64,000 nucleotides of DNA from positions 21,756 to 85,755 of the forward strand of contig CAUQKV010000004.1 in the NCBI GenBank assembly GCA_963518845.1, written 5' to 3'. Numbering within the stretch: the stretch's first letter is position 1; each line of letters begins with the position of its first letter. Both the position numbers and the translations under genes were made by a program. The notes beneath the pieces are model-generated. The model was not told the origin of the DNA. It made no database searches and saw only the letters and a list, made by a program, of their open reading frames with translations. The stretch comes from JABCPE02 sp963518845 (lineage in GTDB: Bacteria > Bacteroidota > Bacteroidia > Flavobacteriales > Weeksellaceae). Shown piece after piece: positions 16,428-24,871 of the stretch.

Positions 16428-16462
16428 TAAAATCCCGCTTGCTAAACAGCAGCGGGATTTTT
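16428..16462. terminator. Bidirectional terminator between the ABC-F gene and rpsA
   Basis: AATCCCGCT (16431-16439) and AGCGGGATT (16451-16459) form the stem, flanked by A and T runs on both strands. Confidence 0.9.
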
Positions 16463-16482
16463 GTATTTAGAAATGGGATGGA

Positions 16483-18252
16483 TTATTTCCCTCCATCCAT
16501 TTTCTTTTTCAATTCTGCAAGAGCATCAATGTCTCCAAGAGTTGTTTTTTCTTCACTTGAAGAAGACTTAGCTGCAGCTTCTTTTACATTTTTCTTTTCT
16601 TCATCTCTGAAAAGACCTGTGTGAGAAACTACTACTCTCTTGAATTCTTTGTTGAACTCAATTACTTTAAACTGAGCTTCCTCTCCTTTCTTGATTTTAG
16701 AACCATCTTCTTTTTCTAACAATCTTGAAGGGCAGAATGCTTCCACTTCTGCATCTTCGAACTGAACCTGAGCTCCTTTATCGAAAACATCTACTGCAGT
16801 TCCTGTATGTACAGTTCCTTCAGCGTATTTAGATTCGTATTTATCCCAAGGGTTTTCAGTCAATTGTTTGTGTCCAAGAGAAAGTCTTCTAGCTTCTGTA
16901 TCAAGTTCTAGAACTACTACATCTAGTTTGTCTCCTACAGCGCAGAACTCAGATGGATGCTTGATTTTCTTAGTCCAAGAAAGATCAGAGATGTAGATAA
17001 GTCCGTCTATTCCTTCTTCCAATTCTACAAACACACCGAAGTTAGTAAAGTTTCTAACAGTTCCTTTGTGTTTAGAACCTACTGGATATTTAGACTGGAT
17101 GTCAGCCCATGGATCTGGAGTTAATTGCTTGATACCCAATGAAATTTTTCTTTCATCTTTATCCAAAGTAAGAACTACTGCTTCTACCTCATCACCGATT
17201 TTCACAAAATCTCCTGCACTTCTAAGGTGAGTAGACCAAGACATTTCAGAAACATGGATAAGTCCTTCTACACCTGGAGCGATTTCCACGAACGCACCAT
17301 AGTCAGCAAGAACTACTACTTTTCCTTTTACTTTGTCTCCTACTTTTAGGTCAGCAGAAAGAGCTTCCCACGGATGTGGTTCTAGCTGTTTCATACCAAG
17401 CTGAATTCTTGTTTTCTCATCATCGAAATCAAGGATTACCACTTTTACAGTTTGTCCTTCAGAAAGGAATTCTGATGGGTGGTTTACTCTTGACCAAGAA
17501 AGGTCTGTGATGTGGATAAGTCCATCTACACCACCAAGGTCGATGAATACTCCGTAAGAAGTAATGTTTTTAACAGTTCCTTCTAGAACTTGTCCTTTCT
17601 CTAATTGAGAAATGATTTCTTTTTTCTGTCCTTCGATATCAGCCTCGATAAGAGCTTTGTGAGAAACTACCACATTTTTGAACTCTGGGTTGATTTTCAC
17701 TACTTTGAACTCCATCGTTTTTCCTACGAACTGGTCGTAGTCTTTGATAGGCTTCACATCGATCTGAGAACCTGGTAAGAATGCTTCGATACCGAAAACA
17801 TCTACGATCATACCACCTTTTGTTCTAGACTTCACGAAACCATTTACGATTTCACCAGACTGGTGGTATTCATTTACTTTATCCCAAGCTTTCAGTGTTC
17901 TTGCTTTTTTGTGAGAAAGCTGAAGTTGACCTGTTTTGTCTTCTCTTCTGTCTACCATTACTTCCACTTCATCACCTACTTTTAGGCCAGAGTTGTAACG
18001 GAATTCGTTGAGAGAAATTACTCCCTCAGACTTGAAATTGATGTCTACAATCGCTTCTTTGTCTGTAAGTCTTACCACTTTCCCGATGATCACATCAGAT
18101 TCGGAAAGGTTGTTCAAAGAACCTTTGTAGATTTCTTCTAATTCATTTTTTTCTTTTCTGTCCTCAGCGTTAAGACCAGACTCGAAAGAATCCCAGTCAA
18201 ACTGCTCTGGAGCCACATTTTGGTTCATAAGAACCTCTTCTTGTTTTGACAT
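16483..18252 (-). CDS. rpsA: Ribosomal protein bS1
   Basis: Binds mRNA leaders and brings them to the 30S subunit. The 589-residue product contains six S1 RNA-binding repeats, for example VLEGTVKNITSYGVFIDLG, VKGKVVVLADYGAFVEIAP and HKGTVRNFTNFGVFVELEE, each followed by a GLIHI/GLIYI block. The C-terminus is Lys/Glu-rich. Its leader of about 110 bases contains two GC-rich 7-base stems that cross each other (a pseudoknot), which suggests feedback control by S1 itself. Confidence 0.97.
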   Translation of the reverse strand: MSKQEEVLMNQNVAPEQFDWDSFESGLNAEDRKEKNELEEIYKGSLNNLSESDVIIGKVVRLTDKEAIVDINFKSEGVISLNEFRYNSGLKVGDEVEVMVDRREDKTGQLQLSHKKARTLKAWDKVNEYHQSGEIVNGFVKSRTKGGMIVDVFGIEAFLPGSQIDVKPIKDYDQFVGKTMEFKVVKINPEFKNVVVSHKALIEADIEGQKKEIISQLEKGQVLEGTVKNITSYGVFIDLGGVDGLIHITDLSWSRVNHPSEFLSEGQTVKVVILDFDDEKTRIQLGMKQLEPHPWEALSADLKVGDKVKGKVVVLADYGAFVEIAPGVEGLIHVSEMSWSTHLRSAGDFVKIGDEVEAVVLTLDKDERKISLGIKQLTPDPWADIQSKYPVGSKHKGTVRNFTNFGVFVELEEGIDGLIYISDLSWTKKIKHPSEFCAVGDKLDVVVLELDTEARRLSLGHKQLTENPWDKYESKYAEGTVHTGTAVDVFDKGAQVQFEDAEVEAFCPSRLLEKEDGSKIKKGEEAQFKVIEFNKEFKRVVVSHTGLFRDEEKKNVKEAAAKSSSSEEKTTLGDIDALAELKKKMDGGK

Positions 18253-18286
18253 AAAAATATCACTTTGTATTCCTTTTTTCTCAGTA

Positions 18287-18362
18287 TTGGCGGCGTGTGG
18301 GACTGAAAAATCGGGAAGAAGTTAGGTATTAAATTTCTCTGTTTCCGCCAAAATTTCCCACA
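18287..18362 (-). promoter_or_regulatory. Pseudoknot-forming rpsA leader element
   Basis: Plus-strand coordinates of the arms: TTGGCGG 18287-18293 pairs with CCGCCAA 18345-18351, and TGTGGGA 18296-18302 pairs with TCCCACA 18356-18362. The two perfect 7-base stems interleave, so both can form only as an H-type pseudoknot. A weaker hairpin can form in the loop (minus-strand GAGAAAT with ATTTTTC). The element starts a few bases after the predicted transcription start and ends 35 bases before the ATG. The GC content of the arms stands out in this AT-rich region. Confidence 0.65.
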
Positions 18363-18371
18363 AAAACGCTG

Positions 18372-18379
18372 CAAAGATA
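18372..18379 (-). promoter_or_regulatory. -7 box of rpsA
   Basis: Minus-strand TATCTTTG followed by GC, a very typical Bacteroidota -7 box; no clear TTG at -33. In the 368-base gap 18253-18620 the leader element, this box and the TAAATTTG box at 18585-18592 are all I can see; 18380-18584 is plain AT-rich sequence. Confidence 0.6.
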
Positions 18380-18584
18380 ATCTTTTTTTTGAATTAAAGC
18401 TTTAATAATCAAAGTTTTTCTTTTTTATTTAATTCCATTTTCAAAAAAGTTATTTTTCTTGGTTTTAGAATTTAAAACATTGAAAAACAAACTATTCCTA
18501 AAAATCCTACTCTTACACTCCAAAAAAAACTATATAAATAGGCATTTCTTTCTATTTTAATGAAAAAATATTGTAAAAAATTTT

Positions 18585-18592
18585 TAAATTTG
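18585..18592 (+). promoter_or_regulatory. -7 box of the lipoprotein gene at 18621
   Basis: TAAATTTG about 28 bases before the ATG; no good TTG at the -33 distance. Confidence 0.5.
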
Positions 18593-18620
18593 TACGAATA
18601 ATTTTTTAAAAAATAATATT

Positions 18621-19283
18621 ATGAAAGCAAAAAAATTCATCGCTGCGGGTATTTTAGCAGCATCACTACTGGGGTTACAATCTTGTAACAAAGCAAAAGA
18701 AGCTGTAAATGCAGCAAAGGAAGCAGCAAATGAGGCTTCGGGAAAAGAAAAAGTTGATTACAAACTATTTTCTGATCCAGTACAAACTAAAAAATGGTAT
18801 GATACTGTAGTAGAAAAACTTGGCGAAAATGCAAAAATAACTGATGAAGTAAGATTCATAGTTACCAAAAATTCTGATAAAGTTGTTAAAACAGATGATG
18901 ATTCAGATGATCTCAGTCTTTCTATTGTTTACCAAGACAATGTAGACAAGAGAAGAGTTCAACAAATCAATTATAGCTCTAGTTTTGGATGGAGAGAACC
19001 ACAGACTATGGAAATCGATGTAATTGGTGTAAATGCAGAGGAATTCCGTTTAGAAGATGAGTTATTTAACTTCAAAGAAGTAACAGCTGAAACAATACAA
19101 AAAGTAGTAGATGATGCTTGGAAGAAATACAAAGATGATGAGAAGTTTGAATACCAATATGTTTATACCATTGAAATTAAAAAGAATTTGATAGATGTTT
19201 CTATAAAAGGAAAACTGAAATCTAATGGACAAGAAAAATTTGGTTACTACAAAACAGATTTCAAAGGAAATCCTGTAAAATAA
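18621..19283 (+). CDS. Hypothetical lipoprotein
   Basis: A 220-residue predicted lipoprotein (MKAKKFIAAGILAASLLGLQSC, lipobox LQSC). After the cysteine comes a short Ala/Lys/Glu helix (NKAKEAVNAAKEAANEA) typical of a linker near the membrane, then a mixed alpha/beta domain without cysteines or known catalytic motifs. It is monocistronic, with its own -7 box and terminator. I do not recognise the family. Confidence 0.85.
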   Translation: MKAKKFIAAGILAASLLGLQSCNKAKEAVNAAKEAANEASGKEKVDYKLFSDPVQTKKWYDTVVEKLGENAKITDEVRFIVTKNSDKVVKTDDDSDDLSLSIVYQDNVDKRRVQQINYSSSFGWREPQTMEIDVIGVNAEEFRLEDELFNFKEVTAETIQKVVDDAWKKYKDDEKFEYQYVYTIEIKKNLIDVSIKGKLKSNGQEKFGYYKTDFKGNPVK

Positions 19284-19300
19284 AAATCAATAGCAAGAAA

Positions 19301-19325
19301 CCGCAGAGCCTTCTGCGGTTTTTTT
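19301..19325 (+). terminator. Terminator after the lipoprotein gene
   Basis: AACCGCAGA / TCTGCGGTT stem (19301-19322) followed by T-run. Confidence 0.9.
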
Positions 19326-19368
19326 ATTGAATACAAAAAGGTAGGAATTTGGTTTTGATACAATTAAA

Positions 19369-19398
19369 TTGTTACTTCGTAAAAAATAATTAAATTTG
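19369..19398 (+). promoter_or_regulatory. Promoter of the fur-family gene
   Basis: TTG (19369-19371), a 19-base spacer and TAAATTTG (19391-19398), an exact consensus. The gene's ATG starts at 19405, only six bases after the box, so the transcript should begin at or next to the start codon (leaderless). Confidence 0.75.
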
Positions 19399-19404
19399 CC
19401 CACT

Positions 19405-19875
19405 ATGGAAAACAAAGTGAATAGTAAAAGTATAGAAGCCATCAAGGAGGTTCTGCGGAATTACTTGAAAGAAAAGGGACTGAGAAACACTCCTGAGAGA
19501 TACACTATCTTGGAGGAAATATACAATTACAACAAGCACTTTAATGTAGATGACCTCCATCTACTAATGCTGCAGAAAAAATACCACATCAGTAAAGCGA
19601 CTATCTATAACACGATAGAGGTTTTTCTAGATGCCGGGCTGGTCAGAAAACATCAGTTCGGCGAAAGTTCCACCTATGAAAAATCCTATTTTGACCGCCA
19701 GCACGACCATATCGTTATCTACAAAGATAGTTCGCAGAAAGAAATAGAGGAAATCATAGAGTTCTGCGACCCAAGAATCCAAGCGATAAAGGAGTCTATA
19801 GAAAGCGCTTTCGGTGTATCCATAGACAGCCACACGCTCTATTTCTACGGACAAAAGAAGGAGGCTACTCCATAA
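19405..19875 (+). CDS. fur: Fur-family transcriptional repressor
   Basis: A metal-responsive winged-helix repressor of 156 residues. The DNA-binding part has GLRNTPERYTILEEIY and KYHISKATIYNTIEVFLDAGLV; the metal region has DRQHDHIVIYKDSSQKEIEEIIEF. Only one cysteine is present (FCDPRI), so the CxxC structural zinc sites of classical Fur are absent. I take ATG 19405; an in-frame TTG at 19396 lies inside the -7 box and cannot be the start. Which metal it senses (Fe, Mn, or peroxide) is open. It precedes the OstA-like gene by 13 bases and is likely cotranscribed with it. Confidence 0.92.
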   Translation: MENKVNSKSIEAIKEVLRNYLKEKGLRNTPERYTILEEIYNYNKHFNVDDLHLLMLQKKYHISKATIYNTIEVFLDAGLVRKHQFGESSTYEKSYFDRQHDHIVIYKDSSQKEIEEIIEFCDPRIQAIKESIESAFGVSIDSHTLYFYGQKKEATP

Positions 19876-19888
19876 AAACACCCATTTT

Positions 19889-21625
19889 ATGACAAAAAAA
19901 CTATTTATATCTTTTTTCCTGCTGTCCACTTTGTTTGTCTTTGGGCAGATTACTTCCATAAACGGCAATTTGGAAAAAGACCCTTTTTTTGAACAAAAAC
20001 AAGAAGGAAAAGATGAGCTTGTAAAGGTAAGAATCATCCATGCAGACCTTACCCAAAAAAGGCAAGATTTGTTCGATGGAAATACCTTCATGACAGGAAA
20101 TGTGCATCTAGAACATAAAGGCTCTACACTAAAAGCCGACACCGTGATTTTCTATTCTGAAGCGAACTTCGCCAAGGCCATAGGAAACACCCAGCTGCAA
20201 ACCTCCGATGGTAACCTAATTACCGCAGGAGAAATCCAGTATGACGGTAACTCCCAGCGTGGAATCGCAAGGAAAAATGTCGTCCTTACCGACCCTAAAC
20301 AAACCATAAAAACGGATATTCTCTACTATGACCGAATTCCGAACACGGCCTATTTCAACACGGGAGGAACTATCTACAATGGCAGCAACACCATCAGAAC
20401 CAAAACTGCTACCTACAACATCACTAGCCGAGTGGTAGATGTCACAGGAAATGTAAATATAGACAACAGCCAATACCAAGTACAAGGAACTAAAATCAAG
20501 CAAAACCAAAACACCAATACCGCAGAGTTCTACGGCCCTACTACGATTATCAATAAAAGCAATCCTTCCAACTCGGTATACACAGAGAAAGGTCACTATA
20601 AAATGAACAGCAAGGAGGTCTATCTCAGCAAAAATTCACGAATCTACTACAATGGAAAAACCCTGAAAGGCGATGCCATGTATTACAACCAAAACACAGG
20701 CTTCGGAACTGCGAAAGGAAATGTACTGCTGGACGACCCAAGGGAAAACCGCTTTGTGAGAGGGTCTTATGGCGAGATATTTGAAAATAAAGATTCCGCT
20801 ATGATTACAGGGAAGCCTTATGCTGTGAAAATCTTTAAAAATGATTCACTATTTTTCTCTGCCGAAAGAATCATCGCTTACCAAAAAGCCAATGCCAGCA
20901 GAATTAAAAAAAGTTTCCTAAAAGCCTACCACAAAGCTAGAATGTTCAAATCTAATGCACAGGCAAGAGCGGATTCGCTTAGCTTTAATGAAACCGATGG
21001 AGAGCTTCACCTCATCAGAAAGCCTATTTTCTGGACAGGCGAACGACAAGTGACAGGCGATGTTATCAAAGCTTACCTCAACACACAAAACGAAAGCATA
21101 GATTCTTTAAAAGTAATCGGAAACGCACTAGCAATCAGCAAGGTAGATTCCATCAATCTAAAAGATGAATTTAACCAAGTGAAAGGAAAACAGATGATAG
21201 CCTACTACAAAAACAATAATATTCATCTGATAAAAGTAACCGAAAACGCACAGGCTATCAACTATGTAGAAAACCAAAACGCAAAAACAAAAAACATGGA
21301 CAGGCTGGGCATTTCACTTTCATCATGTGGAGAAATAGAGGCGCTTTTCGAGGAACAAAAACTGCACATCGTAGCGTGTAACATCGGCGCAAATACAGAC
21401 ATATATCCTATGAGCAAAATAGCTCCAGAGAAGCGGAAATTTCCAGAGTTTAACTGGAATACCAAAGACCGCCCACGGAAATGGAAGGATATATTTCTAG
21501 ACTCGCCTGAAAATGTAGAAATCATCTACGAAACAGACACCGCCCTCTATGACCAAGCAGAAAACAAACTAAAAAAAGAGGAAGAAAAGAAAAACGCCAA
21601 TAAAATAAAACGAGTAAAAAAATAA
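19889..21625 (+). CDS. OstA-like (LptA/OstA_N domain) protein
   Basis: A 578-residue exported protein (signal peptide MTKKLFISFFLLSTLFVFGQ). It consists of repeated beta-jellyroll strands of the LptA/OstA type (VRIIHADLTQKRQDLFDGNTFMTGNV, STLKADTVIFYSEANFAKAIGN, QYQVQGTKIKQNQNTNTAEFYG). Such proteins bridge the periplasm for lipopolysaccharide transport; this long form is common next to fur in Flavobacteriia. It may work with LptE encoded at 45849. The C-terminus is Lys/Glu-rich. Confidence 0.88.
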   Translation: MTKKLFISFFLLSTLFVFGQITSINGNLEKDPFFEQKQEGKDELVKVRIIHADLTQKRQDLFDGNTFMTGNVHLEHKGSTLKADTVIFYSEANFAKAIGNTQLQTSDGNLITAGEIQYDGNSQRGIARKNVVLTDPKQTIKTDILYYDRIPNTAYFNTGGTIYNGSNTIRTKTATYNITSRVVDVTGNVNIDNSQYQVQGTKIKQNQNTNTAEFYGPTTIINKSNPSNSVYTEKGHYKMNSKEVYLSKNSRIYYNGKTLKGDAMYYNQNTGFGTAKGNVLLDDPRENRFVRGSYGEIFENKDSAMITGKPYAVKIFKNDSLFFSAERIIAYQKANASRIKKSFLKAYHKARMFKSNAQARADSLSFNETDGELHLIRKPIFWTGERQVTGDVIKAYLNTQNESIDSLKVIGNALAISKVDSINLKDEFNQVKGKQMIAYYKNNNIHLIKVTENAQAINYVENQNAKTKNMDRLGISLSSCGEIEALFEEQKLHIVACNIGANTDIYPMSKIAPEKRKFPEFNWNTKDRPRKWKDIFLDSPENVEIIYETDTALYDQAENKLKKEEEKKNANKIKRVKK

Positions 21626-21632
21626 TAAAAAG

Positions 21633-21662
21633 AAAAAGCACCTAAAATCAGGTGCTTTTCTT
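21633..21662. terminator. Bidirectional terminator between OstA-like gene and pdxA
   Basis: GCACCT (21638-21643) and AGGTGC (21650-21655) with flanking A and T runs. Confidence 0.88.
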
Positions 21663-22743
21663 ATTCCTCTCCTTCTGGAAGATCCTCATCTTCTACATTC
21701 TGAGCTGCTTTTTTTATCTCTAATTTATGAGCGATGAGGTCTAAATTTTCTACTCTATTTTTGAAAATCTTTATCGCTGTGAAAACTGCCTCCTCAAAGG
21801 AACGAGCATCCGCAACGCCCTTCCCTGCGATATCATAAGCCGTTCCATGGTCTGGCGATGTTCTAATGAGCGGCATTCCTGCGGTATAGTTCACTCCGTT
21901 TTCATACGCTATGGTTTTGAATGGTGTGAGCCCTTGGTCATGATACATTGCTAAAACTCCATCAAAATTCTTGTATTTTTCTGGCTGGAAGAAGCTATCC
22001 GCAGGATAAGGCCCAAAGACCATAAATCCTTGGTCAAACAATTCCTTTATGGCTGGTTCTATGATTTCTTTTTCCTCCATTCCTATCGTTCCGCCATCGC
22101 CTGAGTGTGGATTCAGCCCTAGCACTGCGATTTTTGGTCTTTCGATAGAGAAATCTAGCTTCAGACAGTTGTTCATCTGTTTTACTTGGTCTATTATCCT
22201 TTGTTTCGTAATCGTTTCTGCTACTTTCGCCAGTGGAATATGATGGGTAGAAACTGCTACTTTTAAATCCTCTGTTACCAAAAACATCAATCCTTTGGCT
22301 GCAAATTTTTTCTCCAAATACTCGGTATGCCCTGTGTATGGGAAACCGTGCTTTATCATTTCATCCTTGTTGATAGGCGCAGTTACCAGCACATCTACAT
22401 CACCCTTCATCAGGGCATTTGTCGCAGCTTCTAACGAGTCTATCGCTAGTTTGGTAGATTCCTCTGTGGGTGTACCGAACTTCACCTCCATTTCATCTTT
22501 GCGAAGATTGACAATGTTTATCTGTCCATCTACCGCCTCGGAGGCGTGGAGGATATAGTTAAAATTAAACTGCAGTTTAAATACATTTTTCTGAAAAGAA
22601 AAGAGTTTCCCTGAACCAAAAATCACAGGCGTGAAAAAATCCAGCATACTCTTGTCTTTCAATGTTTTAAGGATAATTTCTGGACCTATTCCATTATAAT
22701 CTCCGATAGAAATTCCTACTTTTATTTTATGTTTAAATTCCAT
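21661..22743 (-). CDS. pdxA: 4-hydroxythreonine-4-phosphate dehydrogenase
   Basis: Oxidises 4-phosphohydroxy-L-threonine in vitamin B6 synthesis. The 360 residues show GISIGDYNGIGPEI at the start, the substrate/metal region FPYTGHTEYLE and STHHIPL, LNPHSGDGG, YHDQGLTPFK and RTSPDHGTAYDIAGKG, which carry the metal-binding histidines. An acidic tail after residue 345 is extra. It is divergent from ribE; a TAATTTTG box (22778-22771, minus) lies 28 bases upstream. Confidence 0.97.
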   Translation of the reverse strand: MEFKHKIKVGISIGDYNGIGPEIILKTLKDKSMLDFFTPVIFGSGKLFSFQKNVFKLQFNFNYILHASEAVDGQINIVNLRKDEMEVKFGTPTEESTKLAIDSLEAATNALMKGDVDVLVTAPINKDEMIKHGFPYTGHTEYLEKKFAAKGLMFLVTEDLKVAVSTHHIPLAKVAETITKQRIIDQVKQMNNCLKLDFSIERPKIAVLGLNPHSGDGGTIGMEEKEIIEPAIKELFDQGFMVFGPYPADSFFQPEKYKNFDGVLAMYHDQGLTPFKTIAYENGVNYTAGMPLIRTSPDHGTAYDIAGKGVADARSFEEAVFTAIKIFKNRVENLDLIAHKLEIKKAAQNVEDEDLPEGEE

Positions 22744-22828
22744 TTTGCTTAACTTTGGGTCTTAAAAGAGCAAAATTAGTTTAATTTTTTGAGAAGAAAA
22801 CAGATTTATTCAAAAATACTTTAAATTT

Positions 22829-23413
22829 ATGTTTACAGGAATAGTAGAAGCCACTGCCACAGTAGAAAATATAGAAGCCAAGGGAACGAGTGTTCATTTT
22901 ACGATGAGCTGCCCTTTTACAGATGAACTAAAAATAGACCAAAGCCTTTCTCATAACGGCTGCTGCCTGACTGTAGAAAAAATTGAAAATCAGCGATATG
23001 GCGTAACCGCGATACAAGAAACTTTGGAAAAAACCAATCTGGGAAGCTGGAAAATAGGCACAAAAGTAAATCTGGAAAGATGCGTGCTGATGAACGGCAG
23101 ATTGGACGGGCATATCGTGCAGGGACATGTAGACCAAACAGGGACAATAAAATCCATAGAAAACCTAAACGGCAGCCACTACATCACGATAGCATACACC
23201 GATAAAGACGGATTTACTACCGTTCCACAAGGGTCTATCACCGTGGACGGCATCAGCCTGACCGTAGCCCACAGCGGAGAAAATGAGTTTTCGATGGCGA
23301 TAATTCCTTACACTTGGGAACATACTAATTTGAAGAATTTAGAAATCGGCAGCAGAGTAAATCTGGAATTTGACATCATTGGGAAATATGTAGCAAAACT
23401 TATGAAAAAATAA
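22829..23413 (+). CDS. ribE: Riboflavin synthase alpha subunit
   Basis: Dismutates two 6,7-dimethyl-8-ribityllumazine molecules to riboflavin. The 194-residue protein is two tandem lumazine-binding barrels: MFTGIVEATATVENIE...HNGCCLTVEKI and DGHIVQGHVDQTG...VDGISLTVAHSGENEFSMAIIPYTWEHTN. It is the first gene of a tight run with the histidine kinase (3-base gap) and the ABC exporter. Confidence 0.97.
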   Translation: MFTGIVEATATVENIEAKGTSVHFTMSCPFTDELKIDQSLSHNGCCLTVEKIENQRYGVTAIQETLEKTNLGSWKIGTKVNLERCVLMNGRLDGHIVQGHVDQTGTIKSIENLNGSHYITIAYTDKDGFTTVPQGSITVDGISLTVAHSGENEFSMAIIPYTWEHTNLKNLEIGSRVNLEFDIIGKYVAKLMKK

Positions 23414-23416
23414 TCC

Positions 23417-24865
23417 ATGAATCCCATCATCAAAGGAAACATACGAACGAGAATCTTCTTCGGATTTATGCTGGTTACCCTACTGAGTATCATAGGTGTA
23501 ACGGTAATCTCCTATCTCGTTTTCAAAAAAAATACCGAAACCCAAAACAAAGAAAGACTGCGCCAAACGGTAGAAATACTAATGTCTTCGCTGGACTACG
23601 CCGTGAGCCATACGACTGTAACCGAAGAAAACATAAAACCCATCTTGGAGAAAAAAATTTTAGAAATCTCCGATATCAACAAGCAGGACATTATCATCTA
23701 TAATCTACAAGGGAAATTCCTGCTTTCCAACAAAGATAAAAACCAAGTTTCTCCACAAGAAATCCCAAAAGAAGTCCTAAAAAAAATCCTAAAAAAAGGA
23801 AATAGATTTGATTCTGTGGAATACATAAAAGATGAGGAGGACAATCTAACAGCCTCCTACATCCCACTCCTGAATAACATGCTGGAGCCTGTAGCCATTG
23901 TTTTTTTTCCTTTTTATCATAGTGATAACACCCGTTTGGATACCTTTAATCAGTATATCCAAATCATGGTTGCGGCGAACATCATCATCATCGCCCTTGG
24001 AATATGGCTCAGCTGGAGAATTTCCGATGAACTAACGAAAAACATTAGAAAAATTTCACAAAAAATCACACAAATAGACCTTAATGAAGAGCTAAAACCC
24101 ATCCGATATTACAACGATGATGAATTTACTCCGCTCATCAATTCCTATAACCGAACTATACGGATGATAGAGGAACAAAAAAAGCTATTATTCTTCAAAG
24201 AGAAAGAATCTGCATGGCGCGAAATGGCGAAACAGGTGGCTCACGAAGTCAAAAATCCGCTGACTCCCATGAAACTCCTCATCCAAAATTTTGAAAGGAA
24301 ATTTGATAAAAACGACCCTGATATAGAAGATAAAGTAAAAAAACTCTGCTCCTCTATGGAAGACCAGATAGACCTAATAGCAAAAGTGGCTGGAGCTTTT
24401 TCGGAGTTTACAAAACTGCCCGAAAAAAAGAATGAAGTAATCAATGTGAACAATGAGATTTTATCCCTCATTAGGATTTTTGATGATAAAAATGAAATTA
24501 CATTTTACCCTAAACAAAATAATATTCTCATCAACTTTGACAAGTCTTTCTTCCAAAGGATAATGACCAACCTCATCCTAAATGCCCAACAAGCAAAAAA
24601 TGAGAAGCAAGACTTTTTTATCAAAATCAATCTGGAACTTTTAAATAAAAAAATAAGCCTAACCATAGAGGATAACGGAAACGGAATCCCTGAGGACAAA
24701 TTAGAAAAAATCTTTGAACCCAATTTTACCACCAAATCCAGTGGAACAGGCCTTGGACTGGCAATGGTAAAAAGAATGATAGAAGACTATAAGGGAGAAA
24801 TCTCCATCCGTTCCAAAGAAGGAAAAGGAACTACACTTATGATTATCCTCCCTACAAATATGTAA
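23417..24865 (+). CDS. Membrane sensor histidine kinase (NtrY-like)
   Basis: A 482-residue two-component kinase. It has an N-terminal membrane segment (about 14-36), a periplasmic sensor region, a second membrane segment (IMVAANIIIIALGIWLSWRI, about 178-198) and a HAMP-like linker. Next is the dimerisation/phosphoacceptor motif MAKQVAHEVKNPLTPMKLLIQ, and then the ATPase domain with NLILNAQQA, EDNGNGIPE and GTGLGLAMVKRMIED. There is no receiver and no response-regulator gene next to it, so its partner is elsewhere. Only three bases separate it from ribE, and six from the ABC exporter, which it may sense or control. Confidence 0.93.
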   Translation: MNPIIKGNIRTRIFFGFMLVTLLSIIGVTVISYLVFKKNTETQNKERLRQTVEILMSSLDYAVSHTTVTEENIKPILEKKILEISDINKQDIIIYNLQGKFLLSNKDKNQVSPQEIPKEVLKKILKKGNRFDSVEYIKDEEDNLTASYIPLLNNMLEPVAIVFFPFYHSDNTRLDTFNQYIQIMVAANIIIIALGIWLSWRISDELTKNIRKISQKITQIDLNEELKPIRYYNDDEFTPLINSYNRTIRMIEEQKKLLFFKEKESAWREMAKQVAHEVKNPLTPMKLLIQNFERKFDKNDPDIEDKVKKLCSSMEDQIDLIAKVAGAFSEFTKLPEKKNEVINVNNEILSLIRIFDDKNEITFYPKQNNILINFDKSFFQRIMTNLILNAQQAKNEKQDFFIKINLELLNKKISLTIEDNGNGIPEDKLEKIFEPNFTTKSSGTGLGLAMVKRMIEDYKGEISIRSKEGKGTTLMIILPTNM

Positions 24866-24871
24866 AAAAGA

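Noticed and set aside
19396..19404. TTG start for the fur-family gene
   Set aside because: The TTG is part of the -7 promoter box, upstream of any possible transcript.
22744..22828. FMN riboswitch upstream of ribE
   Set aside because: The gap is only 85 bases, AT-rich, and lacks the conserved FMN-aptamer blocks.
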